Assembly (NCBI GenBank): GCA_016647705.1
Contig: CM028328.1
Span: 2,877,311 to 2,941,310, forward strand
Source: Eucommia ulmoides
Taxonomy: Eukaryota; Streptophyta; Magnoliopsida; Garryales; Eucommiaceae
Length of the DNA stretch: 64,000 bases
Direction of reading: 5' to 3'
A program made the translations under genes and the position numbers. Positions 1 to 11,689 of this stretch are shown here, piece after piece (position 1 is the first letter of the stretch; every line of letters starts with the position of its first letter). The notes beneath the pieces are model-generated. The model made no database searches. It was not told the origin of the DNA and was given only the letters and a program-made list of their open reading frames with translations.

Positions 1-960
1 TAGTTTCTAATTTTGTCCCATTTTTTTGGGTGTTTATGAGGTAACTCATTTATTTTACCCTTAATTTTAAACAAATCCAATACACAATTACAACTTGTGT
101 TTTAATCTTGCATATTAAAAAAAAACGGAAGACCCAATATATGCACTACACCTTCGTAATTACATGTATCTAACTTATTTATAAAAAAATGTAATAAATA
201 TTACACAAATATATGTAATTTGTAAATTGTAACTAATATTATAAGGTACATGTAACTAATATTACACAAGCATGAGTATATGCGGGACTAATGCACAAGG
301 AAAAATCAATTAAAGAATTAAATAAAAAATCATGTTTTAAATGAGACTAATAATAAATTACACCCGTTATTTGAGATTAATGACCAATTATTTTTTTTTT
401 TTTGTTATTATAAAAAAAAAAAGTGTTTATGTGGCAAGTCCCTTAGTTTACCTTAAATTTTAAAAAGTCTCTTGGACAATTGCAACTTGTGTTTTAGTCT
501 CGCGTATTAAAAAAGGCAGAAGACCTAATACACACGTCTGCACTCGCGCAGTTACATGTAACTAAGTTATAATAAATATTACAGTAATTTGTAACATGAA
601 TTTAAAAATTTGTTAAATGTAACAAAAATTACACAAAATACATGTAAATAATATTAAACGTGTGTAATATTTGTTAGATGTCACAAATATTACACAAATA
701 TATGTAATTTGTAACGTGTAATTAATATTACATATATACATGTAATTAATATTATACAGATAGATAATTATTAACATATAATATAGTTATAACTAATATT
801 CATTATAATACGAATTTACTCATCAATTTTTTTTTGTATCTCCGCACAATATGTGAGAACATACAGAACTAATACATAAGTAAAATTCAAAACACGGGAC
901 TAAATTAAAATTTATATTTTAAATAAAATTAATAACAAATTACACTCGCTATTTGTTAGG
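1..960. repeat. Two adjacent copies of an AT-rich interspersed repeat
   Basis: Two diverged copies (about 28-393 and 420-960) lie head to tail. Both share the start (GTGTTTATG followed by a CTTAATTTTAAA-like stretch), a GCACTCGCGCAGTTACATGTA-like core that is best kept in copy 2, and long runs of short TGTAACTAATATTACAC-type motifs. The same family recurs at 32294-32925, where a perfect 8-bp target duplication proves it is mobile. No coding sequence is visible. The second copy ends about 900 bp before the ATG18 start codon, so it abuts the likely promoter. Confidence 0.7.
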
Positions 961-1871
961 GGGGTAAAAGTGGTATAAAATCATGTTTCTCACGGTTAGT
1001 TTCTGGTCGGCGCCAACGGTGAAAACAGTTTGACGGCGGAGAGAGAGAGAGAGAAGACGTGTGCGGAGGTTTTGATCAACGACGGCGAGAAACCAAATCC
1101 CCAAAAAGAGTTTTAGAGAGAGAGAAAACAAAAAACAAAGAGTGTTTAGAGAGAGAAAGAGAGATGCAGACGTAAACAAGAGAGGTCTTTTATTTCTTTG
1201 CTTCCTTTCATTATCCGATCTCGGACGACTCTTCCCTCCCCCCTCTCTCTCCTCATTCTCTTTCTCTCTCTATATATCTGCACGCATTTATATAAGCGAT
1301 GTTCATGTAAATCAATCATCGAAAATCGAAGCCCTAACAATTCAATTTGGTCATAGTAATTAAATTGAAAAAAAAAGGAAAAAAAATTCTTTCTTCTTTC
1401 CTTGTGTATATTTTTTTCTCTTTTTTGGCTTCAAATTTGTTTGTTTGTGTGTGTAAATTTGTTTATTATTTCTAGATTTAGTGCGTAATACACAACAAAG
1501 GATTTTTTGAAAATTTGTTGTTTGGGGAAGAACTCCGGAGTTAATTTTTGTAGCTTCGTGTTTCGTGGTTAGAAGTAACGGATAGGAGACGACGGTGGGC
1601 GAATTGAAGCGTTTTTGTTGTGATTCGGAACGGATTAGTTGGTGAAATTTGGGGGTTTTCGAGTTTGGATGTGTACAGTGGTGGAGACACCTGTAAGCTG
1701 AAGAGGCTGTGGTTGAAGGTCTGAATTCCTTGGGGGATTAGCGGTGGAGTTGTATAAAGAGAATCCAGCCCGAGGTTATGATCAACGCCGAGATTGATTT
1801 CGGAGAATCGTCGGAGAGAGAGGCTTCTTCACTGTTTCCGTGTTCTCTTCTGTTCGTTTTAGGGTTTGGGT
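961..1871 (+). promoter_or_regulatory. Promoter and 5' leader region of the ATG18-like gene
   Basis: This stretch is purine- and pyrimidine-rich, with GA runs near 1037-1055 and 1145-1163 and CT runs near 1237-1270. A TATATA-type box lies at about 1270-1276. Pyrimidine-rich and GA-rich leaders are usual in plant housekeeping genes. The transcription start is not decided by the sequence alone. Several short upstream ATGs are present. No protein-coding gene is supported here; the short open frames on both strands are low-complexity. Confidence 0.45.
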
Positions 1872-4800
1872 ATGAGGAATGATGGCGGGGAATTACAGGG
1901 AGGTGTACCGAGGAATGGACGGAGCAATGGGATCCTTCCGACCTCATTCCGTGCTCTGTCAAGCTACTTCAGGATCGTTTCTTCTGGTGCTTCCTCGGTT
2001 GCATCGACGGTGAGGTCCGCTGCCTCTGCTGCTTCCGCGATTGTGGATAAGGATAATGATGCCAGTCACAATCAGGTATCAATACTCACCTTCATCTTCC
2101 TCCATGGAAACTTTCATTTACAACCTTGTTATTGCTGTATCTAGCTTTGTTTTTAGGGGAAAATCTTGACTGTATTTCATAGTATTCTACTTGAATCCTC
2201 TTCCTTCTTTAGCAAAAAGCATTCCTCTTAGGATATGATGAACATTACATTGTATGATGATGGTTTAAATGATCATTTGATATGGTAAAATGGATTAAAT
2301 GGAAAGTGATCAGATTTCTAGAACTAGCATATAGTTCTTGATACTCATGTGATGATGCACGTTGAGGACAACATAGTTGTAAATATTGCTTAAATGGGGA
2401 GAGGGAGATTGAGCTCCTTAATCTAATTATGTTTTTTTCTTTTGAAAAATGGGAAAATAGTTGAATTTGGTGTGCTTATGGTTATATTTGTGACTGTTTT
2501 GATTGGTGATCATGCAAGAGTTTCACATGTTTTTAGTTAATGTCTTTGAAGTCGCCGAATTCTTGGATATGGGATTCTTCGAAATTGTCGGTTATACCTT
2601 ATCCAATGTGTTCTTTTGGTAATCGACAAATCTTTCATTATGCATTAGTTGGGCTGATTTGTTGTGGATATGATTTCTATGTATGAACATTGTACACGTG
2701 TTTGTTTGATCATTGGCGCATTTATAGGGTATATATTTAGTTTGTCGTGTAATCAAGGATTTCCGTAATTAAAATTTCATTTTGCATTTTGCGTTTGTCT
2801 ATTCCGATAGTAGGCCACGTGTTAGTTAAAGTTGTACAACGATCATTTATAGAGCCAAAAAAATTGAAACAAACATATATATATATCAAATAAATTCTTT
2901 TGGGCCTGTTTTGTTATCCTTCAGTTTGCAAATTGTACTATTTTTTCAATTAGATATAGTATAGTGTTTGGTAGTAGGAATCAAAAACACTTGAAATAGG
3001 GGTTAAATAAGTTGGCTAACCCCACTTTAGTTCTAGTTTAGATGCTATTTTCTCGTGTAATTGAAGAATATGTAATTTAAAAATTTAATTGAACTAAAAC
3101 AATTGTGTTATTTTGTTAACAATAACAACAACTAAGTCTTTGTCCCACTGTGTTATTTTGTTAAGCAATATGTAAGTTTCATAAAATCACAGGTAAATTG
3201 AGACGTATTCAGATCAATTCATAAAAAATAAGATAATTCAAAATAGGATAATTTAGACAAGCAAATGGTCACTTTGTGTTTAAAGCAAGTTAGTTAAATT
3301 GTTGTCCAATTGGACAAATTTTAAGATACGGGTTTTTGCTAAATTTGTCGGTTTGTACCTTATCAGGCTTTTTGCTAACGGATTCATCCAATTTGTTATG
3401 TGATAATCGGACAAATCTTGCTTTTTAAATTGTTCGATTGAGTTATTGTGGATCTACATTTCTATGTAAGAGGACTCTCCACGTGTTCATTCGATCAGTC
3501 GTCCAATTTTAGGGTGTGTAGGGTTTCCACCATTAACTTTGGGTTCTTCGCAAATTACAAACTTATCCCTTCATCTCTTTTGGTATAGAATCACATAGGG
3601 GTAAAGGGTAGTTAAATAATTGGCGTAAAAACTTCTTTGATTTGTTTTTCTTCTACTCACCCGAAATATTTTTCGTGCTCCCTTTTTTAGGACGTAGCAA
3701 AATAACCGACCCACTTTCCTAATACTATCCTTGTATTAAACTAATCCTCTTCCCAATCATTCTTCAGAGCTCGAAACGTTTAAACACTTTTCCATCTTTC
3801 CCAATTAGGTCAGTATAGTAAATTTATAAATAGTTCTAGCATTCAGTTTTAGCCTTGTTTCATAAGTTGTTTAATTTTGTAATGGTGTGTTTGGAAAAAT
3901 AGAATGGATAAACCGTTTTTTCTTCTTCCTTTTGGGTTTAGTCACTAGTACACATATGGTATAAGAGAGTTAAGAATGTAGAGGATGACCTTTTCAGTCA
4001 AAATATATGCATATTGTATAGTTAATTTTCATTGCACTTGGCGTAAGATCTTTGGTTATTTTTTTTTTAGAAATTATGTTACTTCCATTCAGTCAATTGA
4101 GAAAAATTAATGTCATGATTGCTTCCGTTAGGTTATCTGTTTTATTTATTTTTTAGTTATCTAGCTAATCATTCATTTAGCGTCCTGTTTTATTCAAATA
4201 AAGGTGCTCTGGGCTGGGTTTGACAAGCTTGAATGCGAAGGGAACACCAAGAGGCAAGTTCTCTTGCTGGGGTACCGTTATGGTTTCCAGGTGTGGGATG
4301 TTCAAGAAGCCGATAATGTGTTTTGCCTAGTTTCTAGGCATGACGGTCCAGTTTCATTTCTTCAATTGCTACCAAAACCAATAGCATCAAAACAATCTGG
4401 AGATGAATATGCGGACAGTCGCCCGTTGTTGGTAATTTGTTCGGACGAATCCTTTTCTAAGGGCACTTACTTTCAAGACAGATTAGCCACTCCTTGCAAT
4501 GGAAACATGCAAAGTTGCCATGATCAATTGCGTGATGATTTTGTGCCTACTGTTGTGTGGTTTTTCTCTTTGAGATCTCAATCTTACGTGCATGAACTCA
4601 AGTTCAGATCAGTTGTTTATTTGGTAAGGTGCAGCTCTCGGGTTGTGGCTGTTTTACAAGCGACACAGGTATGTTCTTTAACACAGTGTGGAGGCTTCGT
4701 TCTAATTTTTGCTATAATAAAATCTGAATTAGATTTAGGGTGTGTTTGGGTGAAGGCTTTTGGGAGAGGATTTGATTTTGATAACGGGTTTTTGAAATTC

Positions 4801-7800
4801 GTAAATTAAAATTCCTTGTGACTACTTTAGAAAAGACTTCTATAAGGTGGCGTTTGGTTAGTGTTTCTACTTTTCTGTTTCTACTTCCAATAAACTGGGA
4901 TGAGAATTTTGTTTCCGTTCTGGAGTATTCCGGGAATAAAAACATGTTTGGTAATAACCATTGTCCTGAAATTGTTTCTTTTAATTGATGAGAACAAAAA
5001 CAAGAAACACGTATGGTTGCAACATTTGTTCATTTTTTTTCCTTTGAGCGGCGTGATGGTGATGAGAATAGTTTTGTGGGAGTGAATAGAAATCAACATT
5101 TTTTGTTTCTCAGATTCTTAAGGAATTCGGGAAATACTCCCAAAATTTTGGGCACAAAAACGTGTTTACCAAACGGGTTTCTGTACATTAGTCCCAAAAA
5201 TTTGAGAGCGGGAACAAAAATCAGGGAACGGAAACAGTAACCAAACAGGGCCTAAAATTCCTTACTGATTCTTTCTGGTGAGTTATTTGAAAGGAGGTAT
5301 TTCATTTCGAGAAGGGATTTGTAAATTTTTCTTAGGGTGCATTTGGTGAGATATTTGAGCAAGGAATTTGATTTGGAAAAGGGATTTGTATAATTTGGTT
5401 AAGGCATTTTTGTTAAGAAAATTACAAATAATGGGATTTCAAATTTGATAATTTTAAAATCCCATAATTTTTAAATTCCATGAATTTATTGAATTTCTAT
5501 CCAAATCATACTCTTATCGTTTACACACAACAGATTCACTGTTTTGATGCTGCAACACTAGCGAGGGAGTACACCATTCTTACCAACCTCATAGTTCCGT
5601 CATGTCCTGGAGTCGGAGGTATAGGGGTTGGACCTCTCGCGGTGGGTCCCAGGTGGATGGCTTATAGTGGAAGCCCTGTTGCTGACTCGAATTCAGCACG
5701 AGTCAGCCCACAAGACATGACTCCCATGAGCTATCCTGGTCCCGCCTCAAATGGGAGCCTGGTCGCACACTATGCAAAAGAATCAAGTAAACAACTTGCA
5801 GCCGGGATTGTGATTCTAGGGGACAAGGGATACAAGACTCTGTCTAGATACTACTCTGAGCTTCTTCCTGATGGTAAAATTTCTCTTCAACCTGACAATC
5901 CTTCCTTGAAAGTACAGGGAACAAGTAATGGGCATTTATCGGATTCAGGCGATATTGGAATGGTATGTGTTGTTTTTCTCTTGATATATTCCAAAAACTT
6001 AGTATTTTTCCCAAAAAAAAAATGTTTCGACCTGTCCCCCCCCCCCCCCCCCCAACACACACAAAAAAAAAGAAGCTATTTTGAGGGGGGCATTTAAATA
6101 ATTCTGAGGGTATTTTTGTGTAAGTTTTAAAAAATTACACGTAAATCTCCAATGCTTTTGAAAATTTTGCAGGGGCCAGGGCCACCCCCAGCGCCCTTCC
6201 CTCTGCTGCTGTCTATTTGACTTGCATAAGGTTTTAGATAGTGTTAGAATATTTTCAAATTTACCATTTTGCCCTTATTGGGAATGTTGTTAAAGTGGTG
6301 AAACTTTTTGATATTTGACTGAGTGGTTGAGAAGAGGGTTATTTTGGGTAACGTGATAAAATATATTTGTTAGAAAAGGAAAATAGGTAGTTATTTTGGA
6401 ACATCCTTAAAAGGAAAGCAGAGCATTACTTGGGAACGGAGGGATTTTGTTCGCCTTTTTTTTTCCGTTGTTTTTGTGTTAACATGATGCGTTTGCCAAA
6501 GCAAACCGGCACACTATGATTTATGCGAAGAACCCATGAATCTTCTTCGACCTTCTTATGTTAATCTTGCAGTGCTAATTGTGTGCCCCCGCCAATTGAT
6601 CAGGTCATTGTCAGAGATATCGTCAGCAAATCTGTTATTGCACAGTTCAGAGCGCATAAAAGCCCTATTTCAGCTTTATGCTTTGATCCTAGTGGGACCA
6701 TTTTGGTGACTGCTTCTGTTCAAGGTCATAACATTAATGTTTTCCGAATAATGCCAGGATCATCTGGATCCGATGCTGCTGCCTCTTATTCACATCTTTA
6801 CCACCTGCAACGTGGTTTTACCAATGCCGTAAGAGCAGCTTCTCTTAAATATTCCAATAATATTTTTGAAACCAGTTTTTTTTTAAAATACATTTTTGTT
6901 TCATGTTTAGGGCAATTTGTTTTTCAGTCCATACAACCATTTTTGTTGAATTCAAGTATGATATCAAATAAGAATTCAACATCTAGTTAATATTAGCTAA
7001 AAGACGAAAACATAACGAAAAATGTAATGGGGATAAGGCGATAAAGCAAAGATAAGTGAATTATTTAAAGGATAATATATATTTTTTTGATTTTGTAAAT
7101 GCCCAATTAGTTTCTCAACGTTTCCAGGTTATACAAGATATCAGTTTCAGTAACGACTCTCGATGGATCATGATAAGTTCCACAAGAGGAACATGCCATT
7201 TGTTTGCCATATCTCCCTCGGGTGGATCATTCAACATTCAATATCCCGATGCCTCTTTTGCTTCCAAAAGGAATGGACCCGTTATGATACAAAGGCAAAC
7301 TTCTAGTAATCAGACGTTCAACCAACAAAACTTCTATGGATACGGGTCGCCCATTACTCTCTCTGCCGTTAGCAGAATTAGGGCTGGAAGTAGCGTCTGG
7401 AGAAACGCAGTGAGCGGCGCTGCTGCTGCCGCCACCGGCAGGGTTAATAACACCCTTGCCGGAGCGGTTGCTTCCGTTTTCCACAATGCGAAATCCAACG
7501 ATTTGTATGCAAATGCGACAACACGTTCTTCGAGCCTTCTGGTTTTCTCTCCCTCTGGCTGTATGATACAATACGCATTACGTATATTAGCTGGGGTTGA
7601 TCCCCCCTCCGTTAATGGTGATTCTAGGTTAAGTACTGGTCATGACTCGGGTTTGGATTTTGATGCGAGTTTAGTGGTTGAGGCAATCCAGAAGTGGAAT
7701 ATCTGTCATAGACAGAACCGTAGGGAGAGAGAAGATCACAACTTTGACATATATGGCGAAAATGGTAAGGTGTTTCCTGAAGGGATGGAGAAGGAAAAAG

Positions 7801-9234
7801 GGTTATGTCCCGAGGGCAGAAAGGTAAATAGTAGTGGCGATGAAAGTCGTCCCATGTATATATCGGAGGCTGAATTGCAGGTGCATCAGGATCGGTATCC
7901 GTTGTGGGCGAACCCTCGGGTATGTAAGAAAATTAGAATTTCGTATTTCAGGCCCGTTTGTTTTTTTTTTTTTTTTTTCATAAATTGTACTAATTTTTAA
8001 TTAATCAATTTATTAAAAATTTATGAATTAGTCAATTCATGAATTGTTATAGTTTAGTGTGTGGTTGCAAGGATTAAAAGCAGTTAAATTAGTTGACTAA
8101 CCTTTTTAGTTCTAGTTTAGATGCTATTGGAGTAAAATGTAGTTTAAAAATTTAAGGCTAAATCACACTTTGCGCACCTGATGTTTGAGTGCAATCTCAA
8201 TTTGGCCCCTAATGTTTTGACTATCGTGATGTATGATTTTTGTCTCTAATTGATCTAATCAACGCATTTCGGCCATCTTACTTGCTAGAGCAACAACACT
8301 TATTTTACGCTTGTTGATTTCATGAGTGATGCTTGTGTTATTACTCCGGCAATTAAGATAACCAAAACGTATTGATTGGATCAATTAGAGGCAAAAAACA
8401 AATTTCAAGGGGTACATTGCGAAAGTCAAAACATCTGGGGCCACATTGAGATTGCACTCAAAACATCATGGCGCAAAGTGTGATTTAGCCAAAATTTAAC
8501 GTATGTTTCTCTATTCGAACAAACAATATGCCAATTTGATTAATCATTGTTAAATGGAGGAATACACAAATTAGTTCATCAAAAATAAGATAATTTAGAG
8601 GATCAAACAGGCCCTTAATTAATGGACTTATTCTCTTCAATTATGGTTTTAGCAGATGTATTTTCAGTCCATGATTCTGGATAATGTTGAACTGGAGGAG
8701 GCAGATTGTTCGGTGGGGGAAATCGAGATCGAAAAGATATCTACTCGCGTGATTGAAGCTAGATCAAAGGATTTAGTTCCGGTTTTTGATTATGTCAAAA
8801 CTTCAAATCTCCAGCAAGGAAGGTCTGTTTTGTTCCTCATTTCCATACTATATATATATATATTCTAAGATTACTTGACATGTTCTTCTCCCTTCAGAAT
8901 TCCTGCGCTGGATACCAACGAAAACGGGCAAATTCCGTTTGGCAAAACAGGGTTTTCTGAAAATGAAAAACTTCCGCGCAGTAGTCATCGCATAGATTCC
9001 ACCACTAATTGTGGAATTTCTGTAGTTGAATTCAACAGTGGCGTCAAAGGAACTCGTTCGGATGGTCTCTCGGGCTTTGTAAATACTGATGTTAGCCCTA
9101 AATCGGACCATCGGCTTGATGTTGTAAATAATGGAGGAGAGAGCTCCAGCCTGTTCAAGTTTGTACATAATAACATAGAGGATCTGAAATCAGTGAATCA
9201 AGCTGAAGATGAGGAGGAAGATGAAGTTGATTAG
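1872..9234 (+). CDS. ATG18: Autophagy-related PROPPIN, ATG18 f/g/h group, with BCAS3 domain
   Basis: Coding exons: 1872-2075, 4204-4668, 5534-5962, 6604-6828, 7128-7919, 8656-8822, 8898-9234; phases close and give 872 aa. WD40/PROPPIN blades run through about residues 69-470, including HKSPISALCFDPSG (exon 4) and DISFSNDSRWIMISS (exon 5). A BCAS3-type region (VSRIRAGSSVWRNAVSG, then SSLLVFSPSGCMIQYALR) lies in exon 5, and an acidic tail ends the protein. PROPPINs bind PI3P or PI(3,5)P2 on autophagic membranes. The phosphoinositide motif, FRRG in ATG18a-type proteins, reads LQRG here (residues 434-437), as I recall for the long plant f/g/h forms. Length fits the long plant ATG18 forms (roughly 760-960 aa). 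The ATG is the first in frame with the exon 1 family sequence. Introns 1, 2 and 5 carry transposons. The f, g or h assignment is open; the neighbourhood suggests f. Confidence 0.93.
2902..3270. repeat. hAT-like MITE copy in ATG18 intron 1
   Basis: The stretch begins GGGCCTGTTTTGTTATCC and shares long segments with 7951-8614: GTTCTAGTTTAGATGCTATT, the following TTTAAAAATTTAA, and AAAAATAAGATAATT near the end. It is therefore a second, diverged copy of the element in intron 5. The right boundary is unclear. No coding sequence is visible. The rest of intron 1 (2076-4203) is AT-rich with no other feature I can name. Confidence 0.55.
4845..5253 (+). mobile_element. MITE family A, copy 1 (ATG18 intron 2)
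   Basis: About 409 bp, starting AGGTGGCGTTTGGTTA and ending GTAACCAAACAGGGCCT, so the ends are imperfect inverted repeats of about 16 bp. Internal landmarks shared with the other copies are TTCTGGAGTATTCCGGGAA, ACAAAAACAAGAAACACG, GAATAGTTTTGTGGGAGTGA and AGGGAACGGAAACAGTAAC. The same arrangement recurs at 17823-18255, 22153-22575, 35332-35792 and, inverted, 39146-39508. Terminal form suggests a hAT-type non-autonomous element; I could not define a target duplication. Confidence 0.75.
7951..8614. mobile_element. hAT-like MITE in ATG18 intron 5, interrupted by a second MITE
   Basis: The outer ends are GGCCCGTTTG on the left and GATCAAACAGGCCC on the right, an imperfect inverted pair. The interior matches the copy at 2902-3270. 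The element at 8156-8490 is inserted into it. No coding capacity is seen. Confidence 0.55.
8156..8490. mobile_element. Mutator-type MITE with 9-bp target duplication (ATG18 intron 5)
   Basis: This is a 335-bp near-palindrome whose two ends both read GGCTAAATCACACTTTGCGC inward. Similarity between the arms continues for more than 100 bp (TTTGAGTGCAATCTCAAT, GGCCCC, CTCTAATTGAT). The flanks are perfect 9-bp direct repeats, AAAATTTAA at 8147-8155 and 8491-8499. Long terminal inverted repeats plus a 9-bp duplication are typical of Mutator-like MITEs. The transcript would form a long hairpin. Confidence 0.88.
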
Positions 9235-9290
9235 AGGTAATTAATTACACTTCTTGACTTTTTTAAAAATTGTATTATAATTGTTGCATA

Positions 9291-10085
9291 TAGGCCTGTA
9301 ACCGGATCGGATTATAAATTATGATCTATATGTAGAAGGCACTCATTGGGTTCGGATTTTACGCTTTGTTATAGTATTTCAGAGAAATCTCACTTTAGCC
9401 CCTGACCTTTCAATTTTATCCTGAAATATCCAAATTGTATCAAGTGCGTCATTTCATCATTTTTTTTATGATGGAATTCAGTCACTTGGGTTATTTCGTG
9501 TTTGACACATGGTTGATTTCCGTCAAAAAAATGATCGAGTTATCGATTTGGATTGACTTGACACGATTTGGATACTTCAAGATTTAAATTGTTCAAATTG
9601 AAAGTATAGGGACTAAAGTGAAATTTATCCAAAACTTTAGGGCACAAAGTGCTAAAACCTCATTTTTTTTTTTAAATAAAATGTGAGTTTCTACCTTAAG
9701 TCTAGAGTAGAAGAGGGTGATGGGTAGGTTTTCAAAGAAGTTAAAAATGGTACAAGGGAATTAACCCTTATGTATATTATGCACTAATTAACACAAAAAA
9801 TATAATTATTATTGTGTAATGTATATTATTAAATTATGTATAGAAAATTAATAATGCCGATATAAAATATATAAATAATAAGTTTTTGTTTATATAGTAA
9901 TTTATATAGTATAATTGTTAATCTGATCGGATCAGATCGACCAAAATCCATATCAGATCCATTTGTTATTCTAAATTCTGATTCCCCAATTCGGGTTGTA
10001 GTCGGATCATAAACTATCCATATCAGGATAAACAGATCAGGTTCGGATTGGATTCAGATAAAAATTCGTTCCATTTACAGTCCTA
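9291..10085. mobile_element. hAT-type MITE downstream of the ATG18 stop, itself interrupted
   Basis: The left end is TAGGCCTGTAAC; the right end read inward is TAGGACTGTAAATGG. The flanks are 8-bp near-repeats, GTTGCATA (9283-9290) and GTTACATA (10086-10093). The size of the duplication and the TAGG ends fit a hAT-type element. About 9382-9665 inside it is a copy of another family (see 39042-39566). The block lies in a probable 3' UTR intron of ATG18: GTAATT after the stop codon at 9237 and TTTTTCCAG ending near 10301. Confidence 0.7.
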
Positions 10086-10107
10086 GTTACATATAAAAAT
10101 AGTTGGT

Positions 10108-10235
10108 CGGTGCTATAAAGTTCCCGCTATGCGCAGGGGTCGGGTAAGGGTCGAACCACTTAGATCTGTTGTATGCAACTTTACTCTGCATTGCAAGAGC
10201 TTGTTTTCACGATTCGTACCCTGAAATTGCTAATC
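10108..10235 (-). mobile_element. Au-type SINE, 5'-truncated copy
   Basis: Read on the minus strand, this matches the 3' half of the plant Au SINE: a degenerate box B (GGTACGAATCG), CTCTTGCAATGCAGAGTAA, a variant of GCATACAACAGA, GGTTCGACCC and GCGCATAGCGGGAAC. It lies next to the hAT-type MITE in the probable 3' UTR intron of the ATG18 gene. A fuller copy is at 22952-23110. Confidence 0.7.
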
Positions 10236-10301
10236 GAAATTTCTTTGTTTCTTTTGCTATATATATATATATGAATGTTTATTGTGGTTTTTTTTTCCAG
10301 G

Positions 10302-10545
10302 TTTTATATTATGCTGTTGCATTTGTGTTCTTCCTCAACGGTGATATTGTGCTGGAATTGTAGAGAGAGAGAGAGAGAGGAGTGAGAAACAGGAGGTTCG
10401 ACTCTGTAATAATTCAGAATATTTGTGGTTTCATCCTTCTGTTCTTTCCCTGTAAATAATAGACCCCCCAAAAAACATATATATATCTATATATCTATAT
10501 AGATATATATGTGTGATGTCTGTGGTAACATGTAAATAATGTAAT
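10302..10545 (+). other. Probable last (non-coding) exon of the ATG18 transcript
   Basis: A strong acceptor (a T-run followed by CCAG at 10298-10301) precedes a stretch without an open frame, containing a GA run near 10363-10380 and TGTAAATAAT-type polyadenylation-like motifs near 10450 and 10530. With the GTAAT donor two bases after the stop codon, this suggests a roughly 1-kb intron in the 3' UTR. This is an inference from splice signals only; the transcript may instead end inside 9235-9300. Confidence 0.35.
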
Positions 10546-10681
10546 TGCAAGAACCTCAACCTTTATGTTCTCATATTTTGCTATTTATTCCATTTTTTTC
10601 CTTCCATTTTTGAGCATTTTTACGTTGATAATTAAGAGATGTTAGTTCAGCTCACAAGAGCATGTATTTTCTTTTCTTGTT

Positions 10682-10830
10682 AATCAGGCTTTTGACTTTC
10701 TTGGAGAGCGCTACAAGAATTAAATCTTGAATTTATTCTTGAATATATCAGGCCGATGTGGAGGAGTATGCAGTTAAAATTGTCTAAGAAGGTTATTAGT
10801 TGAGGTGTGTGTAGGTTAGTCGGAAAAAAA
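10682..10830 (+). mobile_element. tRNA-derived SINE-like repeat, family 2, partial copy
   Basis: This copy shares TTTCTTGGA, ATTTATTCTTGAATAT, AGGCCGATGTGG and a GGTTATTAGTTGAGGTGTGTG-like tail with 19250-19440, 58795-58885 and 62165-62310. It lacks the clear box A seen in the 19.2-kb copy. The rest of 10831-11640 is AT-rich and holds nothing I recognise. Confidence 0.5.
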
Positions 10831-11689
10831 AAAAAAAAACATGAAACTTGCCTCATATTAAAAAGTTGAACTGGGCTTAGTTTTGTGGCTACAATTGGTC
10901 ATATTTATTGTCCTATCATTTGTTTTTATTGGGGTTGGTGTTAGTACATGCGTCACAATAAATTCATTTATTTTTGAGAATTTCAAAAATATTGTAGCAC
11001 ACAAAATAAATTATACAAGTTTAATGATAATAGAGTTGGAAAAATTGGCTCTTAATATCAAATTATAATAATTGAGAAGCGGAATATTGAGATAGAATAT
11101 GAAACGATTATATTGATATGTGTAAAAGATACAAAATATAGAGATATACAGAGAATCTATATATAGATAATGATTAGGATTTAACCTAATGAATTAAATT
11201 CATATATGTATATTAACATTAATGTTTTTGTTTTATATAGTTATGTACTTCTATAATTCTATTATAATATCTGATTACAAATACGCACATGTTTTGCAGG
11301 TGAATTCAACTATGTTCCAATTTTTTGACGAAATAGATGAAATTATCAATTTTATTTTACTCAAAAATTAGATAAAAAATTAATTTGATCCATTTTAAGT
11401 ATATTTCATTAATTTAAATTGAAAAAAGTTATTTTGTTACCTTTTTTAAAAATATAACTAGATAAAATGTATCTCTTTGAAGCAGTGATAATCAGATTAA
11501 GTGCATCTTCTAGGTCGCGAATCTTGGAAAGTCTTACCTAAACTGTAGAGGATAAAAAACACAATTTACCTCTGTTGTTAACGATATCTGAATGATTATT
11601 ACAAGACTGACGACAATGAAAATCTTGTAAGAAAAATAAAAAGGAAAGAGCAGGACAGTGGGTCATTTTCCGTTTAGTAGCCCTGTTCT

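Noticed and set aside
1142..1363. 73-codon plus and 64-codon minus frames near 1.2 kb
   Set aside because: Low-complexity GA/CT leader sequence upstream of the ATG18 start, with no similarity and no splice support.
7227..7571. 114-codon minus-strand frame
   Set aside because: Shadow of ATG18 exon 5, which carries the BCAS3-type sequence.
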